From Rhodobacteraceae bacterium WFHF2C18 (lineage in GTDB: Bacteria; Pseudomonadota; Alphaproteobacteria; Rhodobacterales; Rhodobacteraceae), in assembly GCA_002166865.1 (NCBI GenBank), contig NHTQ01000003.1, forward strand, positions 140,001 through 204,000: a stretch of 64,000 bases of DNA, read 5' to 3'. The notes under the pieces were generated by a model, which was not told the origin of the DNA, made no database searches, and saw nothing but the letters and a program-made list of their open reading frames with translations. A program made the position numbers and the translations under genes. Shown here in pieces: positions 36,045-45,374 of the stretch; the first letter of the stretch is position 1, and each line of letters begins with the position of its first letter.

Positions 36045-36752
36045 CTATTCGGCCGCCGGCCGTGAGGCGGGGGCGACGGGTTTGTCCATTTTCGCGAGCA
36101 TGTCGCGCACCTGCGGGCAACCGCCGTTGGGGTCGGGGCCGAAGGTGACCTCGGTCTCCTCCCAGACGGCATCCAGCGCCTCAAGGTCGTCGGGATCGGT
36201 CTCGGGCTCCTCCAGCAGTTCGGCGACGGCCTCGCCGTCCACCTGTTGGCCCGAGATCTGGCGCAGCGCGGCGAAGGCCGGCGCGTAAAGGCTTTCGCGG
36301 CGCACCAGCCGCGTCTCAAGCGCGGTGAGGATATGGCCGGTGTCGCCCAGGATCTCGCGCGCCTCGGCCTCGGGCCGCATAGACAGGAACTCCAGCAGCA
36401 CCGGCAGGTGATCTGGCAGTTCCGCGGTGTCGGGGTCGAACCCGGCGGCGCGGTAGGTTTCCACCAGATCCACCATGGCGCCGCCGCGATCCCGGCTTTC
36501 GCCGTGGACATGCTCGAAAAGGTTGAGCGACAGCGTGCGCGAGCGGTCGAAAAGCCCGACATAGGTTTCCTGCAGGGTGTAGATGTCGGCCTCGGCGAGG
36601 TGGTCCAGCAGGGTCCGCAGGCAGCCGCGGCCGGAGGTGGTGAGCCGCCGGTCCGACAGGATCACGCCCGCGATTTCCGGCATCGCCGCCTGCAATTCGC
36701 GCGTGGGGTAGCTGAGGATGGCCGAGAAGGCCTTGAGAGTGCGATCCATCAT
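36045..36752 (-). CDS. narJ: Nitrate reductase assembly chaperone
   Basis: A 235-residue cytoplasmic chaperone of the TorD/NarJ (DMSO-chaperone) family, needed for molybdenum cofactor insertion and correct membrane docking of NarGH. FSAILSYPTRELQAAMPEI, LQETYVGLFDRSRTLSLNLFEHVHGESRDRG and LPDHLPVLLEFLS are the diagnostic blocks. The ATG shares one base with the narH stop, TGATG; a second in-frame ATG directly follows, so the exact start may be one codon later. Confidence 0.96.
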   Translation of the reverse strand: MMDRTLKAFSAILSYPTRELQAAMPEIAGVILSDRRLTTSGRGCLRTLLDHLAEADIYTLQETYVGLFDRSRTLSLNLFEHVHGESRDRGGAMVDLVETYRAAGFDPDTAELPDHLPVLLEFLSMRPEAEAREILGDTGHILTALETRLVRRESLYAPAFAALRQISGQQVDGEAVAELLEEPETDPDDLEALDAVWEETEVTFGPDPNGGCPQVRDMLAKMDKPVAPASRPAAE

Positions 36753-38272
36753 CACATTGCCTCCGGGATCTTGAGGGGCCGTTTCTTGCCGCCGAAAAGC
36801 GAGCGCGAATCCATGCCCGTGGAGCAGCCGTTGCCGTCGGTGAAGCCGCAGCCGCCGCGCAGTTCGTAGGCATCCTCGACCTGTTCGCGATGGGTGGTGG
36901 GGATCACGAAGCGGTCTTCGTAGTTGGCCAGGGCCATGATCCTGTACATGTCCTCGATCACCCGCCCCGACAGGCCGACGCGGGCCGCGATGGCCTCGTC
37001 GATGACGCCGTCGACGGTCTTGGCGCGCATGTAGGTCCGCATGGCCGACATCCGCTCCAGCGCCTGCACGACCGGCGCCTCGTCGCCGGCGGTCAGCATG
37101 TTGGCCAGGTAGCGCACGGGAATGCGCAGCGAGCGCACGTCGGGCATCTCGCCGTCGTGGCCGATCTTGCCGGCCTCGGCGGCGTTCTGGATCGGGCTGA
37201 GCGGCGGGATGTACCACACCATCGGCAGCGTCCGGTATTCGGGGTGCAGCGGGAAGGCCACCTTCCATTCCATCGCCATCTTCCAGATGGGCGAGTTCTT
37301 GGCCGCCTCGATCCAGTCGTCGGGGATGCCGTCGGCGCGGGCGGTTTCCTGCACCACCGGGTCGTGCGGATCGAGGAACAGGCCCAGTTGCGCGTCGTAG
37401 AGCTCCTGCTCGCCGGCGGCGCTGGCGGCTTCCTCGATCTTGTCGGCGTCATAGAGCATCACGCCCAGGTAGCGGATGCGCCCGACGCAGGTTTCCGAGC
37501 AGACGGTGGGATTGCCGCTTTCGATCCGGGGATAGCACAGGGTGCATTTCTCGGATTTGCCCGATTCCCAGTTGTAGTAGATCTTCTTGTAGGGGCAGCC
37601 CGAGACGCACATCCGCCAGCCGCGGCATTTCTCCTGATCGATCAGGACGATGCCGTCCTCCTCGCGCTTGTAGATCGCGCCCGAAGGGCAGGAAGCCACG
37701 CAGGTGGGGTTGAGGCAGTGCTCGCACAGCCGCGGCAGGTACATCATGAAGGTGTTCTCGTACTCGCCGTAGATGTCCTTCTGCACGCCGTCGAAGTTGT
37801 AGTCCTGGCTGCGCTTCTCGAATTCGCCGCCCAGGATCTCCTCCCAGTTGGGGCCCCATTCGATCTTTTCCATGCGCTCGCCGGTGATGCGCGAGCGCGC
37901 CCGCGCGGTCGGGAAATGTTCCATCTCCGGGGCCGACTTCAGGTGGTCGTAGTCGAAATCGAACGGCTCGTAGTAGTCGTCGATCTCGGGCAGGTCGGGA
38001 TTGCCGAAGATATTGGCCAGGATCCGCCACTTGCTGCCCTGCTTGGGCTGCAGGTTGCCGGCGCGCGTGCGCTCCCAGCCGCCGTTCCAGCGCTGCTGGC
38101 TTTCCCAGTTCTTGGGATAGCCGATGCCGGGCTTGGTCTCGACGTTGTTGAACCAGGCGTATTCCACGCCGTCGCGGCTGGTCCAGACGTTCTTGCAGGT
38201 GACCGAGCAGGTGTGACACCCGATGCACTTGTCGAGGTTCAGCACCATGCCGATTTGCGCGCGAATTCTCAT
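36752..38272 (-). CDS. narH: Respiratory nitrate reductase beta subunit
   Basis: A 506-residue iron-sulfur protein. It has the standard four-cluster arrangement: CIGCHTCSVTC (Cys16, 19, 22, 26), CEHCLNPTCVASC, CRGWRMCVSGC with a Trp in the [3Fe-4S] position, and CTLCYPRIESGNPTVCSETC. The proteins are soluble and bind between NarG and NarI. It overlaps narG by 4 bases. Confidence 0.98.
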   Translation of the reverse strand: MRIRAQIGMVLNLDKCIGCHTCSVTCKNVWTSRDGVEYAWFNNVETKPGIGYPKNWESQQRWNGGWERTRAGNLQPKQGSKWRILANIFGNPDLPEIDDYYEPFDFDYDHLKSAPEMEHFPTARARSRITGERMEKIEWGPNWEEILGGEFEKRSQDYNFDGVQKDIYGEYENTFMMYLPRLCEHCLNPTCVASCPSGAIYKREEDGIVLIDQEKCRGWRMCVSGCPYKKIYYNWESGKSEKCTLCYPRIESGNPTVCSETCVGRIRYLGVMLYDADKIEEAASAAGEQELYDAQLGLFLDPHDPVVQETARADGIPDDWIEAAKNSPIWKMAMEWKVAFPLHPEYRTLPMVWYIPPLSPIQNAAEAGKIGHDGEMPDVRSLRIPVRYLANMLTAGDEAPVVQALERMSAMRTYMRAKTVDGVIDEAIAARVGLSGRVIEDMYRIMALANYEDRFVIPTTHREQVEDAYELRGGCGFTDGNGCSTGMDSRSLFGGKKRPLKIPEAM

Positions 38273-41200
38273 TCCGCTGCCTCCTTGGTCTTGGCAGGCT
38301 GGTCCAGCCAGTCCACCTTGTTCATCTTGCGCACCACCACGAATTCGTCGCGGTTGGCGCCGACGGTCCCGTAGTAGTTGAAGCCGTAGCTCTGCTGGGC
38401 GTAGCCGCCGATCATGTGCGTGGGCTTGAGCACCGTGCGGGTCACCGAATTGTGGATGCCCCCGCGCCGGCCCGTGCGTTCCGAGCCTGGGGTGTTCACG
38501 ATCTTCTCCTGCGCGTGATACATGAAGGTCGTGCCTTCCTTCATCCGCTGGGAGACGACCGCCCGGGCGGTCAGCGCACCGTTGGTGTTGTAAAGCTCGA
38601 TCCAGTCGTTATCGACGATGCCGGCCTTGCGGGCGTCCACCTCGGAGATCCAGACAACCGGGCCGCCGCGGTTCAGCGTCAGCATGTGCAGGTTGTCCGA
38701 ATAGGTGGAGTGGATCCCCCACTTCTGGTGCGGGGTGATGAAGTTCAGCACCACGTGCTTCTGCCCGCGCTGCGCGTCGGTGTTGATCTCGTCGGTGATG
38801 GTCTTGAGATCGACGGGCGGCCGCCAGGTGCAGAAGCCCTCGCCGAAGGCGCGCATCCACAGGTGGTCCTGGTAGAGCTGCTGGCGCCCCGTCAGCGTGC
38901 GCCAGGGGATCCGCTCGTGAACGTTGGTGTAGCCCGCGTTGTAGCACACCTCCTCGCTCTCGATGCCCGACCAGGTGGGCGAGCTGATGATCTTGCGCGG
39001 CTGCGCGGCGATGTCGTGGAAACGGATCTTCACGTGCTCCTGGCCCTCGGCCAGATGCTTGTGCGCGAGGCCGGTGGCCTTGCCCAGCTGTTCCCAGGAC
39101 TTCACGGCGACATGGCCGTTGGTCTCGGGTGCCAGCATCAGGATCACCTCGGTGGCGTCCACGTCCGTCTCGATCCTGGCGCAGCCCTTGGCCGGGCCGT
39201 CGGCGTGCACGCCGTTGAGATCGCGCAGGTGCTGGACCTCTTCCTTGGTGTCCCAGGAAATGCCCTTGCCGCCGTTGCCGAGCTTGTCCATCAACGGCCC
39301 GAGCGCGGTGAAGCGCGCGTGGAGCGCGGGGTAATCCCGCTCGACAGCGATGAAGTTGGGCGCCGTCTTGCCCGGGATCAGCTCGCATTCGCCCTTCTTC
39401 CAGTCGCGCACCTGGTCCTGGGCGATCTCGGCGGGCGTGTCGTGCAGGATGGGCAGCGACACGACATCGGTTTCCTGGCCCAGCACCTCCGGCGCGACCT
39501 CTGAGAACTTCTTGGCGATCGCCTTGAAGATCTCCCAGTCCGACTTGGACTCGTAGGCCGGATCCACCGCCGCCTGCAGCGGGTGGATGAAGGGGTGCAT
39601 GTCGCTGGTGTTCAGATCGTTCTTCTCGTACCAGGACGCGGTGGGCAGCACGATATCGGAGTAGACCGCCGTGGTGGACATGCGGAAGTCGATGTTGACC
39701 AGCAGGTCCAGCTTGCCGCGCGGCGCCTCGTCGTGCCAGACGACCTCCTTGTGGGGCACATGCGCCTCGTCGCGCACGTCATGGCCCAGCACGCCGTTGT
39801 CCGTGCCCAGCAGGTGCTTGAGGAAGTACTCGTGCCCCTTGCCCGAGGACCCCAGCAGGTTCGAGCGCCAGACGAACAGGTTGCGCGGCCAGTTCTCGGG
39901 CGCGTCCGGGTCCTCGCAGGACATCTCCAGATCGCCCGAGGTCAGCCCCTCGGCCACGTAGTCGCGGACCTCCTTGCCCGCGACCTTGGCGGCCTTGGCG
40001 ACCTCCAGCGGGTTCTGCTTGAGTTGCGGGGCCGAGGGCAGCCACCCCATCCGCTCGGCGCGGATGTTGTAATCGATCATGCTGGCGTCCCAGTCGCCCT
40101 CGGGCGCGGTGGGGCTGAGGATCTCGCGCACGCTGACCGTCTCGTAGCGCCACTGGTCGGTATGCGCGTACCAGGCGGAGGTGGAGTTCATGTGCCGCGG
40201 GGGCCGCGACCAGTCCAGCCCGAAGGCCAGCGGCAGCCAGCCCGTCTGCGGGCGCAGCTTCTCCTGGCCGACGTAGTGCGACCAGCCCCCGCCGGACTGC
40301 CCGATGCAGCCGCACATCACCAGCATGTTGATGATGCCGCGGTAGTTCATGTCCATGTGGTACCAGTGGTTCAGCCCGGCCCCGAGGATCACCATGGACT
40401 TGCCGTTCGTCTTCTCGGCGTTCAGCGCGAACTCGCGCGCGACCGTGGCGATCTTGTCGGCCGGCACGCCGGTGACCTTCTCGGCCCAGGTGGGGGTGTA
40501 GGGCACGTCCTCGTCATAGGACATGGCCACGCCCTCGCCGCCCAGGCCGCGATCGAGGCCGTAGTTGGCGCAGAACAGGTCGAAGACCGTGGCGACCATC
40601 GCCTCGCCATCGGCCAGCGTGACCGACTTGGCGGGGATGTTCCGCGTGAGGATGTCGGGATGGTCGCACTTGACGAAGTTCTCGGTGGCCTGCCCCCCGA
40701 AATAGGGAAAGTCCACGCCGACCACATCGTCGTGGTCCTCGTCCAGGACGAACGACATCTTGAGCCGCGTCTCGGCCTCGCTGGCGCGTTCCTCGAGGTT
40801 CCACTCGCCGTCCTCGCCCCAGCGGTAGCCGATCGCGCCGTTGGGCGAGACGTAGCGGCCCGATGTCTCGTCGAAGGCCACCGTCTTCCACTCGGGGTTG
40901 TTGTCCTCGCCCAGCTTGTCGTCGAAGTCCTGCGCGCGCAGGAAGCGGCCCGGCACCAGCCGGCCGTCGCGGTCCTCCAGCCGCACCAGCATCGGCATGT
41001 CGGTGTAGCGGCGGCAGTAGTCCTCGAAATAGTCGGCCTGCCGGTCCAGGTGGAACTCGCGCAGGATGACGTGGCCCATGGCCATGGCAAGCGCGGCATC
41101 GGTCCCCTGCTGCGGCGCCAGCCAGACATCCCCGAATTTCGACGCCTCGGAATAGTCGGGGCAGATCACCGCCGACTTGGTGCCGCGGTAGCGGGCCTCG

Positions 41201-42006
41201 GTGTAGAAATGCGCGTCCGGCGTGCGGGTCTGCGGCACGTTCGAGCCCCAGATCAGCAGGAAGCCGGCGTTGTACCAGTCCGCCGATTCCGGCACGTCGG
41301 TCTGTTCGCCCCAGGTCATCGGCGAGGCGGGCGGCAGGTCGCAGTACCAGTCGTAGAAGGACATGCAGGTACCGCCCAGCAGGGACAGGTACCGCGAGCC
41401 GGCGGCATAGCTGACCATCGACATCGCCGGGATGGGCGAGAAGCCGAACACCCGGTCGGGGCCGTAGGTCTTGGCGGTGTAGGCGTTGGCGGCGGCCGTG
41501 ATCTCGGTCGCCTCGTCCCAGCTGGCGCGCACGAACCCGCCCTTGCCGCGCGCCTCGACGTATTGCGCGCGCAGGATCGGGTCGTTCTGCAGCTTGGTCC
41601 AGGCGGCGACGGGGCTCATGCTCTCGCGCATCTGGCGCCAGGCCTTCATCAGGCGCCCGCGCACCAGCGGGTACTTCACCCGGTTGGCCGAGTACAGGTA
41701 CCAGCTGTACGATGCGCCGCGGGCGCAGCCGCGCGGTTCGTGGTTGGGCAGATCGGGCCGGGTGCGCGGGTAGTCGGTGTGCTGGGTCTCCCAGGTGACG
41801 ATCCCGCTCTTGACGTAGATCTTCCACGAACAGGACCCGGTGCAGTTCACCCCGTGGGTGGAGCGCACGACCTTGTCATGGCGCCAGCGGTTGCGGTAGG
41901 TGTCCTCCCAGCCGCGACCCTCGCGCGTGACCTGGCCGTGGCCGTCCGCGAACTGTTCCAGTTCCTTGGACTGGAAGAAGTTCAGACGATCGAGCAGATG
42001 GCTCAT
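38269..42006 (-). CDS. narG: Respiratory nitrate reductase alpha subunit
   Basis: A 1245-residue molybdenum bis-MGD enzyme reducing nitrate to nitrite at the inner face of the membrane. His51, Cys55, Cys59 and Cys94 (HGVNCTGSCSWK ... EPRGCARGAS) bind the FS0 cluster with its unusual His ligand. The molybdopterin region (SPIPAMSMVSYAAGSRYLSL and the downstream D-W-Y-C-D-L-P-P block) includes the Asp that coordinates Mo. Length equals that of NarG of Paracoccus and E. coli. It starts 67 bases after narK2 and heads narGHJI. Confidence 0.98.
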   Translation of the reverse strand: MSHLLDRLNFFQSKELEQFADGHGQVTREGRGWEDTYRNRWRHDKVVRSTHGVNCTGSCSWKIYVKSGIVTWETQHTDYPRTRPDLPNHEPRGCARGASYSWYLYSANRVKYPLVRGRLMKAWRQMRESMSPVAAWTKLQNDPILRAQYVEARGKGGFVRASWDEATEITAAANAYTAKTYGPDRVFGFSPIPAMSMVSYAAGSRYLSLLGGTCMSFYDWYCDLPPASPMTWGEQTDVPESADWYNAGFLLIWGSNVPQTRTPDAHFYTEARYRGTKSAVICPDYSEASKFGDVWLAPQQGTDAALAMAMGHVILREFHLDRQADYFEDYCRRYTDMPMLVRLEDRDGRLVPGRFLRAQDFDDKLGEDNNPEWKTVAFDETSGRYVSPNGAIGYRWGEDGEWNLEERASEAETRLKMSFVLDEDHDDVVGVDFPYFGGQATENFVKCDHPDILTRNIPAKSVTLADGEAMVATVFDLFCANYGLDRGLGGEGVAMSYDEDVPYTPTWAEKVTGVPADKIATVAREFALNAEKTNGKSMVILGAGLNHWYHMDMNYRGIINMLVMCGCIGQSGGGWSHYVGQEKLRPQTGWLPLAFGLDWSRPPRHMNSTSAWYAHTDQWRYETVSVREILSPTAPEGDWDASMIDYNIRAERMGWLPSAPQLKQNPLEVAKAAKVAGKEVRDYVAEGLTSGDLEMSCEDPDAPENWPRNLFVWRSNLLGSSGKGHEYFLKHLLGTDNGVLGHDVRDEAHVPHKEVVWHDEAPRGKLDLLVNIDFRMSTTAVYSDIVLPTASWYEKNDLNTSDMHPFIHPLQAAVDPAYESKSDWEIFKAIAKKFSEVAPEVLGQETDVVSLPILHDTPAEIAQDQVRDWKKGECELIPGKTAPNFIAVERDYPALHARFTALGPLMDKLGNGGKGISWDTKEEVQHLRDLNGVHADGPAKGCARIETDVDATEVILMLAPETNGHVAVKSWEQLGKATGLAHKHLAEGQEHVKIRFHDIAAQPRKIISSPTWSGIESEEVCYNAGYTNVHERIPWRTLTGRQQLYQDHLWMRAFGEGFCTWRPPVDLKTITDEINTDAQRGQKHVVLNFITPHQKWGIHSTYSDNLHMLTLNRGGPVVWISEVDARKAGIVDNDWIELYNTNGALTARAVVSQRMKEGTTFMYHAQEKIVNTPGSERTGRRGGIHNSVTRTVLKPTHMIGGYAQQSYGFNYYGTVGANRDEFVVVRKMNKVDWLDQPAKTKEAAE

Positions 42007-42073
42007 TTGGTAACTCCTTGGATTGGCGGGGGCGCCCCGGCCCGACAGCCGGGACGCGCCGTTGCTGTCTGGC

Positions 42074-43681
42074 TCAGGGGTTCTTCACGTAGGCGTTCGG
42101 GCGCAGGTAGAACCACCAGTTGATCAGGATGCACAGCCCGTAGAAGGCGGCGAAGCCGTAGAGCGCGTACTCCGGCGTCTCGGCCTTGATCTGCTCGCCG
42201 AAGACCTTGGGGATGATGAAGGCGCCGAAGGCGGCCACCGCGCTGGTCCAGCCCAGAACCGGGCCGGCCTGCTCCTTGTCGAAGACGATGGCGATGGTGC
42301 GGAAGGTGGAGCCGTTGCCGATGCCCGTCGCGGTGAACAGGATCAGAAACAGGATCATGAAGGGCAGGAAGTAGTCCTGCGGCGTGGCCGAGACATAGGC
42401 CTGCTGCAGGAAATAGGCCACGCCCAGCGCCGAGGCGACCATCACCACCGAGATCCACTGCGTCACCCGCGCGCCGCCCAGCTTGTCGGCCAGCATCCCG
42501 CCGATGGGCCGGATCAGCGCCCCGATGAAGGGCCCCATCCAGGCATACATCAGCGCCGAGGGCCCGTCGGGGTTGGGCGTGTCGTGGGTCATCACGCCGT
42601 CCACCAGGATGTGCTGGTAGCCGAAGACCACCTTGATCGCCAGCCCGAAGGTCGCGGCATAGCCGATGAAGCTGCCGAAGGTCATGATGTAGATGACCGT
42701 CATCGCCCAGGTGTGCTTGTTGCCGAAGATGCGGTACTGGCGCGTCAGGTTCTGGCCGACCTCGCCGGGGATCATCTTGAGCATCCACACGGTCAGCGCG
42801 ATGACGATGGGCAGCACGATCCACTTCGAGATGTTCCAGCCCGAGCCGCCGACATCCGCGGGCAGCATCAGCCACAGCCCGATCCCGGCGGCCAGGAAAC
42901 CGATCAGCAGCATCACCGTGATGATCCCGAAGGCGCCGAAGGGGCCCGGAATGTTGGGCGAGACATGCTCGTCACGGATGTTGTTCATCCCGAACCAGGC
43001 GGCGATGGTCAGCGGCATCAGCGCCAGCAGCCAGACGTAGCCGGCGTTGTGGATGTAGGTTTCCGAGCCGGCGGGGATCTTGCCGATCAGCGTGCCGGAG
43101 GTGGTCTCCAGCACCATCGGCTCGCCGCCGAACAGGCCGAAGGTCATCACCAGCGGGATCACGATCTGCATCGTGGTCACGCCGAAGTTGCCCAGCCCGG
43201 CGTTCATCCCCAGCGCGTAGCCCTGCACCTTCTTGGGGAAGAAGTAGCTGATGTTGGACATCGAGCTGGCGAAGTTGCCGCCGCCGATCCCCGACAGGAA
43301 GGCAAGGATCTGGAACACCCAGAGCGGCGTGTCGCGGTCCTGCAGGAAGTAGCCCGTGCCGGCGGCCGGGATGATCAGCAGCGCGGTGGTGAAGAAGATC
43401 GTGTTCCGCCCCCCCGCGATGCGGATGAAGAAGGTGGAAGGGATGCGCAGCGTCGCGCCGGTCAGGCCCGCCACCGCGGACAGCGTGAACAGCTCGGACT
43501 TCGCGAAGGGGAAGCCCAGGTTCAGCATCTGCACCGTGATGATGCCCCAGTAGAGCCACACGGCGAACCCGCACAGAAGGGCGGGAATGGAAATCCAGAG
43601 ATTGCGGTTGGCAATCCCCTTGCCGGTCGTGTCCCAGAACTGGGTGTCCTCCGGCGTGTAGTTTCTAAGGTCTTGTCCCAC
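42074..43681 (-). CDS. narK: NarK2-type nitrate/nitrite antiporter
   Basis: A 535-residue MFS protein with 12 predicted helices. The nitrate signature blocks GIGGGNFASSMSNISYFFP and FTATGIGNGSTFRTIAIVF are both present, with conserved Arg in helices 2 and 8 (the G-x-x-G-x-x-x-R region). NarK2-type carriers exchange nitrate for nitrite during respiration. In Paracoccus the NarK1 and NarK2 domains are one fused protein; here they are separate genes 69 bases apart. Confidence 0.95.
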   Translation of the reverse strand: MGQDLRNYTPEDTQFWDTTGKGIANRNLWISIPALLCGFAVWLYWGIITVQMLNLGFPFAKSELFTLSAVAGLTGATLRIPSTFFIRIAGGRNTIFFTTALLIIPAAGTGYFLQDRDTPLWVFQILAFLSGIGGGNFASSMSNISYFFPKKVQGYALGMNAGLGNFGVTTMQIVIPLVMTFGLFGGEPMVLETTSGTLIGKIPAGSETYIHNAGYVWLLALMPLTIAAWFGMNNIRDEHVSPNIPGPFGAFGIITVMLLIGFLAAGIGLWLMLPADVGGSGWNISKWIVLPIVIALTVWMLKMIPGEVGQNLTRQYRIFGNKHTWAMTVIYIMTFGSFIGYAATFGLAIKVVFGYQHILVDGVMTHDTPNPDGPSALMYAWMGPFIGALIRPIGGMLADKLGGARVTQWISVVMVASALGVAYFLQQAYVSATPQDYFLPFMILFLILFTATGIGNGSTFRTIAIVFDKEQAGPVLGWTSAVAAFGAFIIPKVFGEQIKAETPEYALYGFAAFYGLCILINWWFYLRPNAYVKNP

Positions 43682-43750
43682 GACTGTCTCCGTCTTGATG
43701 GGTCTTCGGGTCAGGGGCGCGGGCGGGCCGGGCGGCCCGCCCGGCCTGCG

Positions 43751-45127
43751 TCATTCTGCGGGGCGGGGCGCGCCAGCGGTGCCCGGCCGGGGGGAGTCCT
43801 CGCCGCTTTGCGCCGGGGCGGGCAACGGTTCATCGGGCACGTCGGAAAGGTAGCGTTCCTCTTCCAGGCCGGGGTGGCGGCGGCGCTCCATCTTGCGGAT
43901 CGCCACGTGCATCCAGACAGTCATGATGGCGACCAGCACGAAGGTCAGCATGAAGGGCGCGGTCCAGACGCCGGTGAGATCCAGCAGCGCGCCGTAGGCA
44001 ATGGGCAGGAAGAAGCCGCCCAGACCGCCGATCATGCCCACCAGGCCGCCGACCGAGCCGACGTGATAGGGGTAGTAGACGGGGATGTGCTTGTAGACCG
44101 CGGCCTTGCCCAGGCTCATCACGAAGCCCAGGATCACCGTCAAAGTGACGAAGACACCCACCGAGATGCCGAAGGTGAACTCGATCGGGCCGGAGAGGCC
44201 AGAGACCACGTAGCGCGTCTCGGGGTAGCTCATGACGAAGAGCACGATCAGGCTGACGATGAAGGTCAGGTACATCACGAAGCGCGCGCCCCACTTGTCC
44301 GACATCCAGCCGCCGAGCGCGCGGAAGACCGAGCCGGGCAGGCTGTAGAGCCCGGCGAAGATGCCGGCGGTGGTCAGCTCCAGCCCGTAGGCGCCCACGT
44401 AGTAGCGCGGCAGGAACGAGGCCAGCGCGACGAAGCCGCCGAAGACGAAGAAGTAATAGGTGGCGAAGCGCCAGACCTGGATGTTCTTCAGCGGCGCCAG
44501 CTGGTCCGCGGTGGACACCGCGCCCTTGCCCGTGCGCTTGCGTTCCTCGTGCACCGGGTCGGTCTTGGCGAAGACGTAGAACAGCACCGCGGTGATCGCC
44601 AGGACGATGGCATAGATCCGCGCGGTGCCTTCCCAGCCGGCAGCGACCACCAGGAAGGGCGCGGCGAAGTTCGTCACGGCGGCGCCCACGTTGCCGGCGC
44701 CGAAGATGCCCAGGGCCGTGCCCTGGCGCTCCTTCTCGAACCAGCGCGAGGTATAGGCGATGCCCACGATGAAGGACCCGCCGGCCAGGCCCAGGCCCAG
44801 CGCCGCGATCAGGAACACCGGGTAGCTGGTCACGCTGGTCAACAGCCAGACGCAGACCGCGGTGATCATCATCTGCAGCGGGAACATCACCCGCCCGCCG
44901 AACTGTTCCGTCCAGACGCCGAGGAAAATCCGGCTGATCGAGCCGGTCAGAACCGGCGTGGCCACCAAAAGGCCGAACTGTGTGTCGCTGAGCCCCAGCT
45001 CACCTTTGATCTTGACGCCGATGATCGAAAAAATCGTCCAGACGGCGAAGCAGACGGTAAAGGCGAAGGTGCTCAACCCAAGCGCGCGGTACTGGTCCCC
45101 GCGTGTAACGCCATCAAGCGTGCTCAT
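43751..45127 (-). CDS. narK: NarK1-type nitrate transporter
   Basis: A 458-residue MFS protein (12 helices, with a hydrophilic C-tail). GLAGGSFIVGIAYTSRWF and GLVGMIGGLGGFFLPIAYG are the nitrate-signature regions. NarK1 types bring in nitrate, perhaps with protons, to start respiration before nitrite accumulates. The start at 45127 (MSTLDG) follows AGGAGG; in-frame Met at 45178 is less likely. First gene of the nar set, with an FNR-type box 78 bases upstream. Confidence 0.95.
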   Translation of the reverse strand: MSTLDGVTRGDQYRALGLSTFAFTVCFAVWTIFSIIGVKIKGELGLSDTQFGLLVATPVLTGSISRIFLGVWTEQFGGRVMFPLQMMITAVCVWLLTSVTSYPVFLIAALGLGLAGGSFIVGIAYTSRWFEKERQGTALGIFGAGNVGAAVTNFAAPFLVVAAGWEGTARIYAIVLAITAVLFYVFAKTDPVHEERKRTGKGAVSTADQLAPLKNIQVWRFATYYFFVFGGFVALASFLPRYYVGAYGLELTTAGIFAGLYSLPGSVFRALGGWMSDKWGARFVMYLTFIVSLIVLFVMSYPETRYVVSGLSGPIEFTFGISVGVFVTLTVILGFVMSLGKAAVYKHIPVYYPYHVGSVGGLVGMIGGLGGFFLPIAYGALLDLTGVWTAPFMLTFVLVAIMTVWMHVAIRKMERRRHPGLEEERYLSDVPDEPLPAPAQSGEDSPRPGTAGAPRPAE

Positions 45128-45204
45128 TGGACTTGCCTCCTGCTTTGCGGCGCGGTGCGCCATGCATGTCGGAGGCAACCAAGCCTTTCCGCGCCACCCG
45201 ATTC

Positions 45205-45218
45205 TTGATTCAGGTCAA
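45205..45218 (-). promoter_or_regulatory. FNR/NarR-type box upstream of narK1
   Basis: TTGAT-TCAG-GTCAA, a 14-base dyad matching the FNR consensus TTGAT-N4-ATCAA in nine of ten half-site positions. It lies 78 bases before the narK1 start, a suitable distance for a class II activator site. Which regulator (FnrL or NarR) binds is not shown. Confidence 0.8.
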
Positions 45219-45319
45219 AGGAGCCGCGCCGCACCGGCGAAATAAACGGCCCCCCGAAAACCGTGGCACGGCCCGCTTACGAATGTCGGCCGCCGCGCCG
45301 GCGGATGCGGTCCGGCATC

Positions 45320-45333
45320 TTGACAATTGTCAA
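45320..45333 (+). promoter_or_regulatory. Perfect FNR-family palindrome upstream of narR
   Basis: TTGAC-AATT-GTCAA is fully palindromic over 14 bases, 41 bases before the chosen narR start. Its left half contains TTGACA, a perfect -35 hexamer, so a bound Crp/Fnr protein could cover the narR promoter. Distance to narK1 is about 190 bases. Confidence 0.78.
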
Positions 45334-45374
45334 ATTCACGACCTACGTCTGCGGGATTGATGAAAGGAGGCCGC

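Noticed and set aside
39583..42123. 846-codon plus-strand frame opposite narG
   Set aside because: Antisense to narG with artefact composition.
42023..45208. 1061-codon plus-strand frame opposite narK1/narK2
   Set aside because: It mirrors the two transporter genes; the product is His/Gly/Asp/Arg-rich with no recognisable domain, a usual high-GC antisense artefact.
45327..45374. Longer N terminus for the Crp/Fnr regulator
   Set aside because: It would include the AAAGGAGG ribosome site and sit over the palindromic box; GTG at 45375 fits better.
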